NCBI RefSeq assembly: GCF_003610375.1
Contig: NZ_RAPZ01000010.1
Span: forward strand, 284,161 to 348,160
Length of the DNA: 64,000 bases
Reading direction: 5' to 3'
From: Sphingomonas sp. PP-CC-1A-547
GTDB lineage: Bacteria > Pseudomonadota > Alphaproteobacteria > Sphingomonadales > Sphingomonadaceae
Positions 25,194 through 34,122 of the stretch are shown here, in pieces. Within the stretch, counting starts at the first letter, position 1. Every line of letters begins with the position of its first letter. The translations under genes were made by a program, and so were the position numbers. Under the pieces are notes generated by a model that was given only the letters and a program-made list of their open reading frames with translations, made no database searches and was not told the DNA's origin.

Positions 25194-25302
25194 GCTCCCC
25201 TCCATGGAAGGGAGGGGTTGGGGGTGGGTTGGCCTGTTGGCTGGCGTTGACCTGCCCAAGCGGCCTACCCACCCCCGGCCCCTCCCTTTCAGGGAGGGGG
25301 GA
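25194..25302. repeat. Palindromic repeat, family D (D2)
   Basis: GCTCCCCTCCATGGAAGGGA..GGGGTTGGGGGTGGGTTGG faces CCTACCCACCCCCGGCCCCT..CCCTTTCAGGGAGGGG. Lies beside E3 between ilvD and the response regulator gene. Confidence 0.88.
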
Positions 25303-25338
25303 AAGAAGGGGGAGCGCTTGGAGAACCGCTAGCTAGTA

Positions 25339-25689
25339 TCAGAGGCCTTCGAGGGCCTTCGCTACACCGTCCATCGTGAAGGGCTTCTGCAACCGCGGGC
25401 GGTCGCGAAATTCCGGGGCGACTCCATCGTCGCCGCCACCGGTGGCGAAGACGAACGGGACGCCTCTTGCCGCCAATGCCTCGGCGACCGCGGTGCTCTT
25501 CTCGCCGCCACGCAGGTTCACGTCGAGGATCGCGCCATCGACGCCGCCCTCTTCGATCCGCTTCAACGCGTCGGCGACGGTGTCGACCGAGCCCGCGACT
25601 CCCTTGTCCAATACCTCGAGGAAATCCTCCAGCATCATGGCGATCAACGGTTCGTCCTCGACGATGAGGATCTGTTGGGTAGCGGTCAT
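25339..25689 (-). CDS. Single-domain response regulator, FAT GUY type
   Basis: A stand-alone receiver domain of 116 residues with the acidic pocket E11/D12, phospho-acceptor D56 in AILDVNL, T83 and K102 (QKPF). It carries PFVFATGGG, matching the PFxFATG[G/Y] signature of the FAT GUY receivers known from the sphingomonad general stress response (SdrG-like). No output domain, so it should pass phosphate or act by protein contact. The ATG at 25689 gives the domain start; a longer frame to 25752 runs into cckA. It follows cckA by 49 bases on the same strand. Confidence 0.85.
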   Translation of the reverse strand: MTATQQILIVEDEPLIAMMLEDFLEVLDKGVAGSVDTVADALKRIEEGGVDGAILDVNLRGGEKSTAVAEALAARGVPFVFATGGGDDGVAPEFRDRPRLQKPFTMDGVAKALEGL

Positions 25690-25738
25690 ATTTCTCGCAT
25701 AGTCGGGATTGTTACGACTTGCCAACATCTTGTTCGAG

Positions 25739-28114
25739 TCAGCGTGCGGCAAGCACGTCTCGTGCCGCTTCGGCCAGCTCCTGCACCGAGAACGGCTTGG
25801 GCAGGAACGCGACGTTGTCTAGATCGATCGACTTGCGCAGCTGCTCCTCGGCATAGCCCGACATGAACAGGATCGGCAGGTCGGGGAATTTCTCGCGCGC
25901 GTGGCGCACCATCGTCGGGCCATCCATCTGCGGCATGACGACGTCGCTGATCAGCAGATCGGGGCGGCCGTGTTTCTCCAGCACTTCGAGCGCGATCTCG
26001 CCGTTTTCCGCGGTCAACACTGTGTATCCCTGCCGCGTGAGCGCGCGCTCGGCGACGGCACGGACCATGTCCTCGTCCTCGACCAGCAGGATCGTGCCGG
26101 TGCCCCACAGGTCGACCGGCTTCGGCGCAGGCTTGATGACCACGGGACGAGTCGCGGCGGGGGCCGAATGGACCGGCAGGTACATCGAGAAGGTCGCGCC
26201 CTGCCCCGGCTTGCTGTCGGCGAAGATGTAGCCGCCGGATTGCTTGACGATGCCGTAGACGGTCGAGAGGCCGAGCCCGGTGCCCTTGCCGAATTCCTTG
26301 GTAGTGAAGAACGGCTCGAAGATCTTGGGGAGCACGTCGGGGGGAATGCCGGTGCCGGTGTCCTGCACGATCAGCGCGGTATAGTCGGCGACGGGCAGGA
26401 TATCGGACGCCATCTCGCGCACTTCGGCTGCGGGGACGGCGCGCGTGGTGATCGTGAGCACGCCGCCGCCGCGCGCGTTCGCCGAGACGATCGCGTCGCG
26501 CGCGTTGACCGCGAGATTGACCACCACTTGCTCGAGTTGGCCTGGATCGGCGCGGACGGGCCCCAAATTGCGGCCGTGCGTCATGTCGAGGCGGACGTTC
26601 TCGCCCATCAACCGCTTGAGCAGGTTGGACACCTCCGAGACTACGTCGGGGAGCTGGAGGATTTGCGGGCGGAGAGTCTGCTGGCGCGAGAAGGCGAGCA
26701 GCTGGCGGGTCAGGCTGGCGGCGCGGTTCGAATTGGTGCGGACCTGCTGGATGTCGTCGTAATCGCTGTCGCCGGGCGAATGGCGCATCAGCATCAGGTC
26801 GCAATGGCCGATGATCGCGGTCAGGATGTTGTTGAAATCATGCGCCACGCCGCCGGCGAGCTGGCCGACCGCCTGCATCTTGGTGGCCTGCGCGACCTCG
26901 CGCTTGAGGCGGCTCTCCTCGCTATTGTCCTTGAGGCTGAGCAGCACGGCGGCGTCGCCGAGACCGCGCGCGCCGGCAATGGTCAGCGCGACCGGCTCGT
27001 CGGGGTGATCCTTGAGGCGGACCGCCATGTCGGCGGAATGCGTCGCGCCGTTCGCGAACTTGCGGATTGCGTCCGCGACCGCGGCCTTGTCCTCGCGGAC
27101 GACGAGATCGCCCGGATAGAGCGGCGGGGCGACGGAGTTGACGCCGGCCGCGCGCAGGAACGAATCGTTCATCTGCAGGAATCGACCGTCGCGGTCGACC
27201 AGCGCCATGCCGAACGGCATCATGCTAACGAGGCTGCGGACGTGCGCGGAGGCGCTGGCGCCGAGCGCGGGCGCGTCCTCCTCCTCGTCGAGCAAGGCGA
27301 CCAGCACGGGGGCGTCGTCGCCGTCGAGGAACGGGATCTGGAGGACGCGGAGCGGCGTGCCTTCGAGGCCTTCGCGCTCGAAGCGGACGAGGCCGCGGCT
27401 GTCGGTGATGAGGAAGCGGGCAAAGTCGCGACCTTCGATCGTATCGTACTCGTCGCCGCACGCCCTCGCGCGCAGCACACGGTTGGCGGTGCGGACGCGA
27501 CCATCGGGCGAGAGCAACGCGGCCATGATGCCGCTGCCGCCGAGCCGGTCTCCGGTCGGGCCGGTCAGCAGCGCGGCGAGCGTCTCGGCAAGATCGTGTT
27601 CCTGCGCGGTGACGAAGCGCCAGACGAGCATGTCGGCGTCGTCACCGGCGCGCGCGATCTGCGCGGAGAGGCAGACGTTGCGGGCGTTGAGGCGCTCGAC
27701 CTGCGCGGTGCCGTCGCGCCACGCGGAACGGCCGGCGTCGGCGAGGGCTGCGTTGCCGGCTTCGTCGAGCGGCAGGCCGGGGGGTGTCGGGAAGCCTTCG
27801 AACAGCGCTTCGTAGGCGTCGTTGGCGCAAACCAGACGCCCGGCGCGGTCGGTGATCGCGAGTGCGTCGGTGCCGGCTTCGGCGACGATGCGGGTGAGGT
27901 CCCAGTCGACCGGGCGTGGCGCGTCCCTGGCGACGGGGTTGAGCAGGCGCCAGGCGATCAGCGCGCCGATGACGATGACGGCCGCGGCAAAGAAACCGGC
28001 GGCGGCGGTCCAGCTGCCGACGAGCAGCAGCACGATCGCCGCGGCGGCGACGCCCGAGGCTATGGCGACGAATGCTGCGTTGCGGGCGGGGGTGGGTAAA
28101 GCGAGCGATGCCAT
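25739..28114 (-). CDS. cckA: Hybrid histidine kinase CckA
   Basis: CckA phosphorylates ChpT, which relays to CtrA and CpdR, controlling the alphaproteobacterial cell cycle and motility. The 791-residue protein has two N-terminal membrane segments (about residues 12-32 and 34-55), two or three PAS-like domains (about 75-400, including ALAITDRAGRLVCANDAYE and GMALVDRDGRFLQMNDSF), a kinase core with phospho-His 425 in GVAHDFNNILTAI, ATPase boxes (DTGTGIPPDVLPKIFEPFFT, GKGTGLGLSTVYGIV), and a C-terminal receiver with Asp 724 in ISDVVMPQMDG. Order and motifs match CckA. Confidence 0.94.
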   Translation of the reverse strand: MASLALPTPARNAAFVAIASGVAAAAIVLLLVGSWTAAAGFFAAAVIVIGALIAWRLLNPVARDAPRPVDWDLTRIVAEAGTDALAITDRAGRLVCANDAYEALFEGFPTPPGLPLDEAGNAALADAGRSAWRDGTAQVERLNARNVCLSAQIARAGDDADMLVWRFVTAQEHDLAETLAALLTGPTGDRLGGSGIMAALLSPDGRVRTANRVLRARACGDEYDTIEGRDFARFLITDSRGLVRFEREGLEGTPLRVLQIPFLDGDDAPVLVALLDEEEDAPALGASASAHVRSLVSMMPFGMALVDRDGRFLQMNDSFLRAAGVNSVAPPLYPGDLVVREDKAAVADAIRKFANGATHSADMAVRLKDHPDEPVALTIAGARGLGDAAVLLSLKDNSEESRLKREVAQATKMQAVGQLAGGVAHDFNNILTAIIGHCDLMLMRHSPGDSDYDDIQQVRTNSNRAASLTRQLLAFSRQQTLRPQILQLPDVVSEVSNLLKRLMGENVRLDMTHGRNLGPVRADPGQLEQVVVNLAVNARDAIVSANARGGGVLTITTRAVPAAEVREMASDILPVADYTALIVQDTGTGIPPDVLPKIFEPFFTTKEFGKGTGLGLSTVYGIVKQSGGYIFADSKPGQGATFSMYLPVHSAPAATRPVVIKPAPKPVDLWGTGTILLVEDEDMVRAVAERALTRQGYTVLTAENGEIALEVLEKHGRPDLLISDVVMPQMDGPTMVRHAREKFPDLPILFMSGYAEEQLRKSIDLDNVAFLPKPFSVQELAEAARDVLAAR

Positions 28115-28208
28115 TGGGGGGAGTCATCCGCTGTTGCGGGGTTGGGCGTCAAGTGATGCGTGTGATGGGGGTGGCGCTAACTCTGATCCCGCCGCTTCTA
28201 GAAACGGC

Positions 28209-28314
28209 ACCACCCCGGCGAAGGCCGGGGCCCAATGGGAAAGGTGGTAGTAACGAAGCGCCGTCCATCGTCAGAACCGTCCCCCAATTGGGCACCGGCC
28301 TTCGCCGGGGTGGT
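28209..28314 (+). repeat. Palindromic repeat, family A (A3)
   Basis: 106 bp, same ends and orientation as A1, core AAAGGTGGTAGTAACGAAGC. With D3 it fills the 414-base gap between the first M13 peptidase gene and cckA; no gene is seen there. Confidence 0.93.
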
Positions 28315-28335
28315 TGTTGTGCCTAGGGTAAAGTT

Positions 28336-28443
28336 GCTCCCCTCCCTGGAAGGGAGGGGTTGGGGGTGGGTCGGCCCGTTCGTGGACGGCGTGCTCTCCA
28401 AGCGGCCTACCCACCCCCTGCCCCTCCCTTTCAGGGAGGGGAG
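28336..28443. repeat. Palindromic repeat, family D (D3)
   Basis: GCTCCCCTCCCTGGAAGGGA..GGGGTTGGGGGTGGGTCGG faces GCCTACCCACCCCCTGCCCC..TCCCTTTCAGGGAGGGGAG; very like D2 and D4. Confidence 0.9.
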
Positions 28444-28528
28444 ACCGTTGGGGGTTGGGCTGACTTGAGCGCTTTCCTCAGAAAGGCGCGCCCAGTTTCC
28501 GCTCCGCCCGCTATCCCAAGGGAAACTC

Positions 28529-30574
28529 TTACCAGATCCGAACGCGCTGCTCCGGCGTGAGGTACAGCTTCTGTCCGGCGGTCGGCTTGTACGCCGCGTA
28601 CCAGGGGTCGAGGTTGCGCACGACCCACGCGCGCTGCTGCGACGGCGAGTGAGGATCGGTCAGCAACCGGTTGCGAAGGTTGGCTTCGCGGTAGTTGCGA
28701 CGCCAGACCTGCGCCCAACCGAGATAGAAGCGCTGATCGCCGGTGTAGCCGTCGAGGACGGGCGCAGTCTTGCCGCCGAGCGCGGTGTGGTAGGCGTCGT
28801 ACGCGACCGTGAGGCCGGCGAGATCGGCGATGTTCTCGCCCATCGTCAGCTGGCCCTTCACGTGCATGCCGGGGAGCGGTTCGTAGGCGTCATACTGCGC
28901 ACCGAGCTTGCCGGTGAGCGCCTTGAAGCCGGCGATGTCCTTGGCCGTCCACCAGTCGGTAAGCTGGCCCTTCGCATCGTATTTCGAGCCCTGGTCGTCG
29001 AAATGATGGCTCAACTCATGGCCGATCACCGCGCCGATGCCGCCGTAGTTGACCGCGTCGTCGGCCTTCGGATCGAAGAACGGCGGTTGCAGGATCGCGG
29101 CGGGGAAGACGATCTCAACCATGCCGAAATTGGCGTAGGCGTTCACCGTCATCGGCGTCATGCCCCATTCCCAACGCTGCAACGGCTTGCCGAGCTTGGA
29201 AATATTATCCTGGTGCTGCCATTCGTTCGCGCGCCATTCGTTGCCGAACGCATCGCCCGAGGTGATCGTCAGACCGGAGAAATCCTTCCACTGGCTCGGA
29301 TAGCCGATCTTGGGGGTGAAGGCGGCGAGCTTGGCGTGCGCCTTCACCTTGGTCTCGGGCGCCATCCATTCGAGCTTGTCGATCCGGCGGCCCATCGCGG
29401 CGAGGACGTTCTTGACGAGCTTGTCCGCCGCGGCCTTGGTCTCGGGCGGGAAATACTGCGCGACGTAGAGCTTGCTGACCTCGTCATCGAGCGCGCCGGA
29501 GGTGAACTGGACGCCGCGCTTCCAGCGGGCCTCCTGCTCGGGCGTGCCGCCGAGGACGGTGCCGTAGAACGCGAACTGTTCGGCGTCGAAGGCCTTGGGG
29601 AGGACGTCGGCATAGCCGTCGAGCGAGCGCAGGATCAGCTGGTCTTTCAGCACGCCGATCGGCGCGGTCGAGACGAGCTTGGCGATGCCGGTGATCGCGG
29701 AGGGCTGCGCGACGATGACGGTCGGGACGGGCGTGCCGATACCCTTGAAATACGCGACGAAATCGAAGCCGGGCGCGCGCTTGGCGAGGTCGGCGACGGT
29801 CATCTTGTTATAGGTCTTGGTGGCGTCGCGGCTGTCGACGCGGGTCCAGCTGACCTTGGCGATCTCGGTCTCGAACGCGAGCAGTGCGGTGGCGCGCGCC
29901 TCGGCATTGGGTTCGCCGGCGAGGGTCAGCATCTTGACGATGTGAGCCCGGTAGGCGTTGCGCGCTTCGACCAGCTTGGCGTCGGTGCTGAGGTAATAAT
30001 CGCGGTCGGGCAGGCCGAGGCCGGACTGGCCGAGCGAGAGCGCGTATTGTTCGGGGAGCTTGTCGTCCTGACCGACGCCGGCGCCGAACGGGCCGCCGAT
30101 CCCGGCGCGGTCTGCTTCGGCGAGGAGGGCGGGATAGCCGGCGCGGTCGTTCAGCGCGGCGATCTTGGAGAGCCACGGCTTGATCGGCGCGAGGCCCTTG
30201 CCTTCGATCGTTCCGGTGTCAAGGAAGGTGGCGTAGGCGCGGCCGATCTTCGAGTTCGGGTCCTTCGCGGCGGTGTCGAGGATACCGCGGGTGCGCGTCT
30301 CGGACAGGTCGGAGAGGAGATTGAACGAGCCGTAGTTCGACTTGTCCGCGGGGATCGGGTTGGTCTTCGCCCAGTTGCCGTTGGCGAAGGTGTAGAAGTC
30401 GTCGCCGGGCTGAACGGTCTTGTCCATGCCCTTCTCGTCGAAGCCGAACGTCCCGTATTGCGCGCCGGTCGGGGCTGCGGGAGCGGGCTTGGGTTCAGAG
30501 GTTTGCGAGATGGCGGCGGTGACGCCGGTGATGGCGGTGGCGGCGAGTAGGCCGGCGACGATGAAGGACTTCAT
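28529..30574 (-). CDS. M13 family zinc metallopeptidase, copy 1
   Basis: A secreted neprilysin-type (PepO-like) endopeptidase of 681 residues. Residues 1-22 are a signal peptide (MKSFIVAGLLAATAITGVTA). The zinc site is VIGHELSHHFDDQGSKYD, with the third ligand in GENIADLAGLTVAYD, and the substrate motif NAYANFG is present. A proline-rich stretch (EPKPAPAAPTG) follows the signal. It is a tandem paralogue of the next gene; together they probably digest peptides in the periplasm or outside. The substrates are unknown. Confidence 0.93.
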   Translation of the reverse strand: MKSFIVAGLLAATAITGVTAAISQTSEPKPAPAAPTGAQYGTFGFDEKGMDKTVQPGDDFYTFANGNWAKTNPIPADKSNYGSFNLLSDLSETRTRGILDTAAKDPNSKIGRAYATFLDTGTIEGKGLAPIKPWLSKIAALNDRAGYPALLAEADRAGIGGPFGAGVGQDDKLPEQYALSLGQSGLGLPDRDYYLSTDAKLVEARNAYRAHIVKMLTLAGEPNAEARATALLAFETEIAKVSWTRVDSRDATKTYNKMTVADLAKRAPGFDFVAYFKGIGTPVPTVIVAQPSAITGIAKLVSTAPIGVLKDQLILRSLDGYADVLPKAFDAEQFAFYGTVLGGTPEQEARWKRGVQFTSGALDDEVSKLYVAQYFPPETKAAADKLVKNVLAAMGRRIDKLEWMAPETKVKAHAKLAAFTPKIGYPSQWKDFSGLTITSGDAFGNEWRANEWQHQDNISKLGKPLQRWEWGMTPMTVNAYANFGMVEIVFPAAILQPPFFDPKADDAVNYGGIGAVIGHELSHHFDDQGSKYDAKGQLTDWWTAKDIAGFKALTGKLGAQYDAYEPLPGMHVKGQLTMGENIADLAGLTVAYDAYHTALGGKTAPVLDGYTGDQRFYLGWAQVWRRNYREANLRNRLLTDPHSPSQQRAWVVRNLDPWYAAYKPTAGQKLYLTPEQRVRIW

Positions 30575-30590
30575 GTTTCTCTCCAGACTT

Positions 30591-30672
30591 CGTCATCCTG
30601 ACGAAAGTCAGGATCCAGAGCCCACAGCGTTACCTGCGTGGCTCTGGATCCTGGGTCGAGCCCAGGATGACG
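30591..30672. repeat. Palindromic repeat, family E (E4)
   Basis: CGTCATCCTGACGAAAGTCA..GGATCCAGAG pairs with CTCTGGATCCTGGGTCGAGC..CCAGGATGACG. It sits between the two M13 peptidase genes and shares its inner CTCTGGATCC motif with E2. Confidence 0.9.
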
Positions 30673-30694
30673 GGGCTCTGTTGGGCGGTGTTGA

Positions 30695-32776
30695 TTACCA
30701 GATGCGGACGCGGTTGGCGGGGGCGAGGTAGCTGGCCTCGCCCGGCTTGGCGCCGAACGCGGCGTACCAGGGGTCGAGGTTGCGGACCGTCAGGACGCGC
30801 TGGTGGCCCGGCGAATGCGGGTCGGACAAGAGCGTCTGCTGTAGCGCGGCGTCGCGGAACTTGGTGCGCCAGACGCCGGCCCAGCCGTAATAGAAACGCT
30901 GGTCGCCGGTCGTGCCGTCGATGATCGGCGCCTGCTTGCCGCCGAGCGATTTGTGATACGCGTCGTACGCGACCGTGAGGCCCGCCAAGTCGGCGATGTT
31001 CTCGCCGAGCGTCAGGCCGCCCTGGATGTGCTGGCCGGGGAGCGGTTCATACGCGTCGTACTGCTTCACGAGCGCGTCGGTGAACACCTTGAAGCGCGCG
31101 ACGTCCTGCGGCGTCCACCAGTCGGTGAGCTTGCCGTTCAGGTCGTATTTGCGGCCCTGGTCGTCGAAGTGATGGCTGATCTCGTGACCGATCACCGCGC
31201 CGATGCCGCCGTAATTGACCGCCGGGTCCGCCTTCGGATCGAAGAACGGCGGTTGCAGGATCGCGGCCGGGAAGACGACCTCGTTCATCGTCGGGTTGGC
31301 GTAGGCGTTGATCGTCATCGGCGTCATGAACCACTCAGCCCGATCGATCGGCTGGCCCAGCTTCTTCAGGTCGCGATCATATTCGAACGCGTTGGCGCGC
31401 GACACGTTACCGACGAGATCGCCGCGCTGGATCTGGAGCGCCGAATAATCGCGCCACTTGTCCGGATAACCGATCTTCGGGGTGAAGGCGGCAAGCTTGG
31501 CGAGCGCCTTGGTCTTGGTCTCGGGCGCCATCCATTCGAGGTTCCGGAGGCGCTCGCCCATCGCCGCGATGACGTTCTTGACGAGGTCGTCGGCGGCCGC
31601 CTTTGACGCGGGCGGGAAATACTTGGCGACATATTGCTGGCCGATCGCCTCGCCCATCGCGCCCGACACGGTCGTGACACCGCGCTTCCAGCGGACCTGC
31701 TGCTCGGGCGTGCCGGACAGCGTGGTGCCGTAGAACGCGAAGTTGGTCTTGTCGAAATCGCTCGACAGATACGGCGCATACGAACGCAGCACCTTAAGCA
31801 TCGCATAGTCCTGCAACACGTTGATCGGCGTGTCGGCGAAGACCTTCGCCTCGCCGGTCAACGCGCTCGGCTGCGCGACGAGGTAGAACGGACGGCCGGT
31901 GACGCCCATCGCGGTCATGTACTGCGCCCAGGGGAAGCCCGGCGCCTTCGCGGCGAAGTCGGCGGCGGTCCATTTGTTGTAGGTCTTGTCGGCGTCGCGG
32001 CTTTCGATCCGCGTCCAGTGCGCGGTCGCGAGGCCCTTCTCCATGTTGAAGACGGCAGCAGCGCGAGCGGCGGCGTTCGGCTCGGCGGCGAGCGTCAGCA
32101 TGCGCGTGAGATACGCCTGGTACGCGGTGCGGATCGTCGCGAGCTTCGCGTCTTCCTTGAGGTAATAGTCGCGGTCGGGGAGACCGATGCCGCTCTGGCC
32201 GAGGCTCACGACATAGGTGGTCGGATCCTTGTCGTCCTGCTGCACGCCGACGCCGACGAGGCCGCCGACGCCCTGGCGCTGGAGCTTGGCGATCTCGGTG
32301 ACGAGTGCGGTCTTGTCCTTGGTCGCCTTGAGCGCGGCGAGCATTGGCTTGACGGGGGTAGCGCCCTTCGCGTTGACCGCAGCCTCGTCCATGAAGCTGG
32401 AGTAGAAATCGCCGACCTTGTCGCCGGGCGTCTTGGCGGAGACGTCGAGGATCGTGCGGGTGCGTTCGAGCGACAGGTCCTGCAGGACGTGGAACATGCC
32501 GTAGGACGAGCGATCGGCGGGGATCGGCGTGGTCTTCACCCAGCCGCCGTTCGCGTAATCGAAAAAGTCGGTGCCCGGCGTCACACTGGTATCGCGGCCG
32601 GCCATGTCGAAGCCGAAGTCGCCGATCTGCGGCTTGTTGGCATCCTTGGCGGCAACAGGGCCCTTCGCAGCCTTGGCGAGGGTCGGCGACGGGGTGTTCG
32701 GCCCCGTTTGCGTCTGCGCGAAAGCCGATGCGGCGGACGCGAGCAGGATCACGGTAACAATCGACTTACGCATCAA
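30695..32776 (-). CDS. M13 family zinc metallopeptidase, copy 2
   Basis: 693 residues, same architecture as the downstream copy: signal peptide (MMRKSIVTVILLASAASAFA), zinc motif VIGHEISHHFDDQGRKYD, GENIADLAGLTVAYDAYH, NAYANPTMNEVVFPAAILQ and the same C-terminal RVRIW. The pair are clearly diverged duplicates, more similar in the C-terminal catalytic half than in the N-terminal lobe. Transcription of the downstream copy must pass repeat E4 if they form one operon. Confidence 0.93.
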   Translation of the reverse strand: MMRKSIVTVILLASAASAFAQTQTGPNTPSPTLAKAAKGPVAAKDANKPQIGDFGFDMAGRDTSVTPGTDFFDYANGGWVKTTPIPADRSSYGMFHVLQDLSLERTRTILDVSAKTPGDKVGDFYSSFMDEAAVNAKGATPVKPMLAALKATKDKTALVTEIAKLQRQGVGGLVGVGVQQDDKDPTTYVVSLGQSGIGLPDRDYYLKEDAKLATIRTAYQAYLTRMLTLAAEPNAAARAAAVFNMEKGLATAHWTRIESRDADKTYNKWTAADFAAKAPGFPWAQYMTAMGVTGRPFYLVAQPSALTGEAKVFADTPINVLQDYAMLKVLRSYAPYLSSDFDKTNFAFYGTTLSGTPEQQVRWKRGVTTVSGAMGEAIGQQYVAKYFPPASKAAADDLVKNVIAAMGERLRNLEWMAPETKTKALAKLAAFTPKIGYPDKWRDYSALQIQRGDLVGNVSRANAFEYDRDLKKLGQPIDRAEWFMTPMTINAYANPTMNEVVFPAAILQPPFFDPKADPAVNYGGIGAVIGHEISHHFDDQGRKYDLNGKLTDWWTPQDVARFKVFTDALVKQYDAYEPLPGQHIQGGLTLGENIADLAGLTVAYDAYHKSLGGKQAPIIDGTTGDQRFYYGWAGVWRTKFRDAALQQTLLSDPHSPGHQRVLTVRNLDPWYAAFGAKPGEASYLAPANRVRIW

Positions 32777-32866
32777 GAACCTCGGAGAAAGATCTTCAGG
32801 ATGCGGTGTGTTCTACGCCGATAGGACGGTCCGTCAATTCGGGTAGGTCAATATTAGTGACGATTG

Positions 32867-33427
32867 TTACGATCCGCGATTGTCGTGGCGATTGCGCCAC
32901 TTGCGCGCGATCCACAACCGCCAGCCGAGCGCGCTAAGCGCATAGCCCCCAACCGAACAGACGACCGTGATGACCAGCAGGCCGAGCGCGGTGGCGGGGC
33001 CAGCCTGCATCAGCCACGGGATCCATTCGGTGCGGGCAGCCGCATCCGCGACGGGCTGCCCGGGGACGTGCGCGTCGAGGCGGAGCAGCGAAGAGCCGAT
33101 CCAATAGGCGGCGATCCAAAGCGGCGGCGTGGTCAGCGGGTTGGTTATGAAGGTGGTCAGCGCCGCGGTCGGCACGTTGGCGCGGAACGGCAATGCGAAG
33201 ATCGCGGCGACCGGCGTCTGCGCGACCGGGATCAGGATGCCCGCGACCATCCCGAGCGCGACGCCGCGCGGGACCGAGCGACGGGTGAAGCGCCAGAGCT
33301 CGGGCGCGAGCACGCGGTGCGCGACGGGGCGGAGAAGACGGTTGCGCTCCATCGATTCGCGGGTCGGCAAGTTGCGATGCGACCACGCCGCGAGGCGCCC
33401 GAAGATACTGCCCGGCGCCTTCGACAC
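32867..33427 (-). CDS. DUF2062 membrane protein
   Basis: A 186-residue inner-membrane protein of the DUF2062 family: cytosolic N-terminus, then hydrophobic segments (VPRGVALGMVAGILIPVAQT, PLWIAAYWIGSSLL, ALGLLVITVVCSVGGYAL) and the conserved TTFITNPLTTPPLW. Function unknown; in some genomes it is fused or linked to glycosyltransferases. The start is GTG at 33427, four bases after the smpB stop, so the two are likely co-transcribed. Confidence 0.85.
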   Translation of the reverse strand: MSKAPGSIFGRLAAWSHRNLPTRESMERNRLLRPVAHRVLAPELWRFTRRSVPRGVALGMVAGILIPVAQTPVAAIFALPFRANVPTAALTTFITNPLTTPPLWIAAYWIGSSLLRLDAHVPGQPVADAAARTEWIPWLMQAGPATALGLLVITVVCSVGGYALSALGWRLWIARKWRNRHDNRGS

Positions 33428-33430
33428 AGG

Positions 33431-33913
33431 CTATCCGCGATCCCGCATGATCCGGCCCTGCTCGCGCTTCCAGTCCTGTTCCTTCACCGAATCGCGCTTG
33501 TCGTGGTTCTGCTTGCCCTTGGCGAGCGCCAGTTCGATCTTCGCACGGCCCTTCGAATTGAAGTAGATCATCAGCGGGACGAGCGTCATGCCCTGGCGCG
33601 CGACCGCACCGAACATCTTGTTGATCTCGCGCTCGTGGAGCAGCAGCTTGCGGGGGCGCTTGGGCTCGTGATTGAAGCGGTTGCCGTGGCTGAATTCGGG
33701 AATGTTCGAATTGACCAGGACGACGTTCTTGCCCTTCACCTCGGCATAGGCCTCGGCGATCGATCCCTCGCCGCCGCGCAGCGCCTTCACCTCGGTGCCG
33801 GTGAGCGCGATGCCCGCCTCGAACACCTGCTCGATATAATAATCATACCGCGCGCGCCGGTTCTCGGCGACGATCTTGGTCTTCTCGAAGGTCGGGGGTT
33901 TGGGACGTGCCAT
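33431..33913 (-). CDS. smpB: SsrA-binding protein SmpB
   Basis: SmpB binds tmRNA and rescues stalled ribosomes. The 160-residue protein has the OB-fold core [20 protein letters not shown], the conserved [19 protein letters not shown], and the [16 protein letters not shown] loop, with a basic C-terminal tail ([17 protein letters not shown]). The ATG at 33913 gives the family start MARPKPPT; a longer frame upstream is spurious because it reads repeat D4. It follows dapA with a 209-base gap holding that repeat. Confidence 0.96.
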   Translation of the reverse strand: MARPKPPTFEKTKIVAENRRARYDYYIEQVFEAGIALTGTEVKALRGGEGSIAEAYAEVKGKNVVLVNSNIPEFSHGNRFNHEPKRPRKLLLHEREINKMFGAVARQGMTLVPLMIYFNSKGRAKIELALAKGKQNHDKRDSVKEQDWKREQGRIMRDRG

Positions 33914-33999
33914 GGGACGCGCGATGTAGGAGGTCGGAGGGCTTAGGGGAAGCGGTGGTGGCGACTTCTTATCAGTCCGGCCCCCTCGCCTTCTTTCGT

Positions 34000-34108
34000 C
34001 CCTCCCTGGAAGGGAGGGGTTGGGGGTGGGTCGGGTTCCGCATATCCGAACCGTCGTAGCTCGAACTGGCCGACCCACCCCCTGCCCCTCCCTTCCAGGG
34101 AGGGGGGG
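34000..34108. repeat. Palindromic repeat, family D (D4)
   Basis: CCTCCCTGGAAGGGAGGGGT..TGGGGGTGGGTCGG faces CCGACCCACCCCCTGCCCCT..CCCTTCCAGGGAGGG; between smpB and dapA. Confidence 0.9.
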
Positions 34109-34122
34109 CCGTTGTGGCCTGC

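Noticed and set aside
25901..28099. Plus-strand open frame of 732 codons opposite cckA
   Set aside because: Mirrors the cckA reading frame; no domain or ribosome site of its own.
28649..30550. Plus-strand open frame of 633 codons opposite the first M13 peptidase
   Set aside because: Antisense shadow; the real gene has full catalytic motifs.
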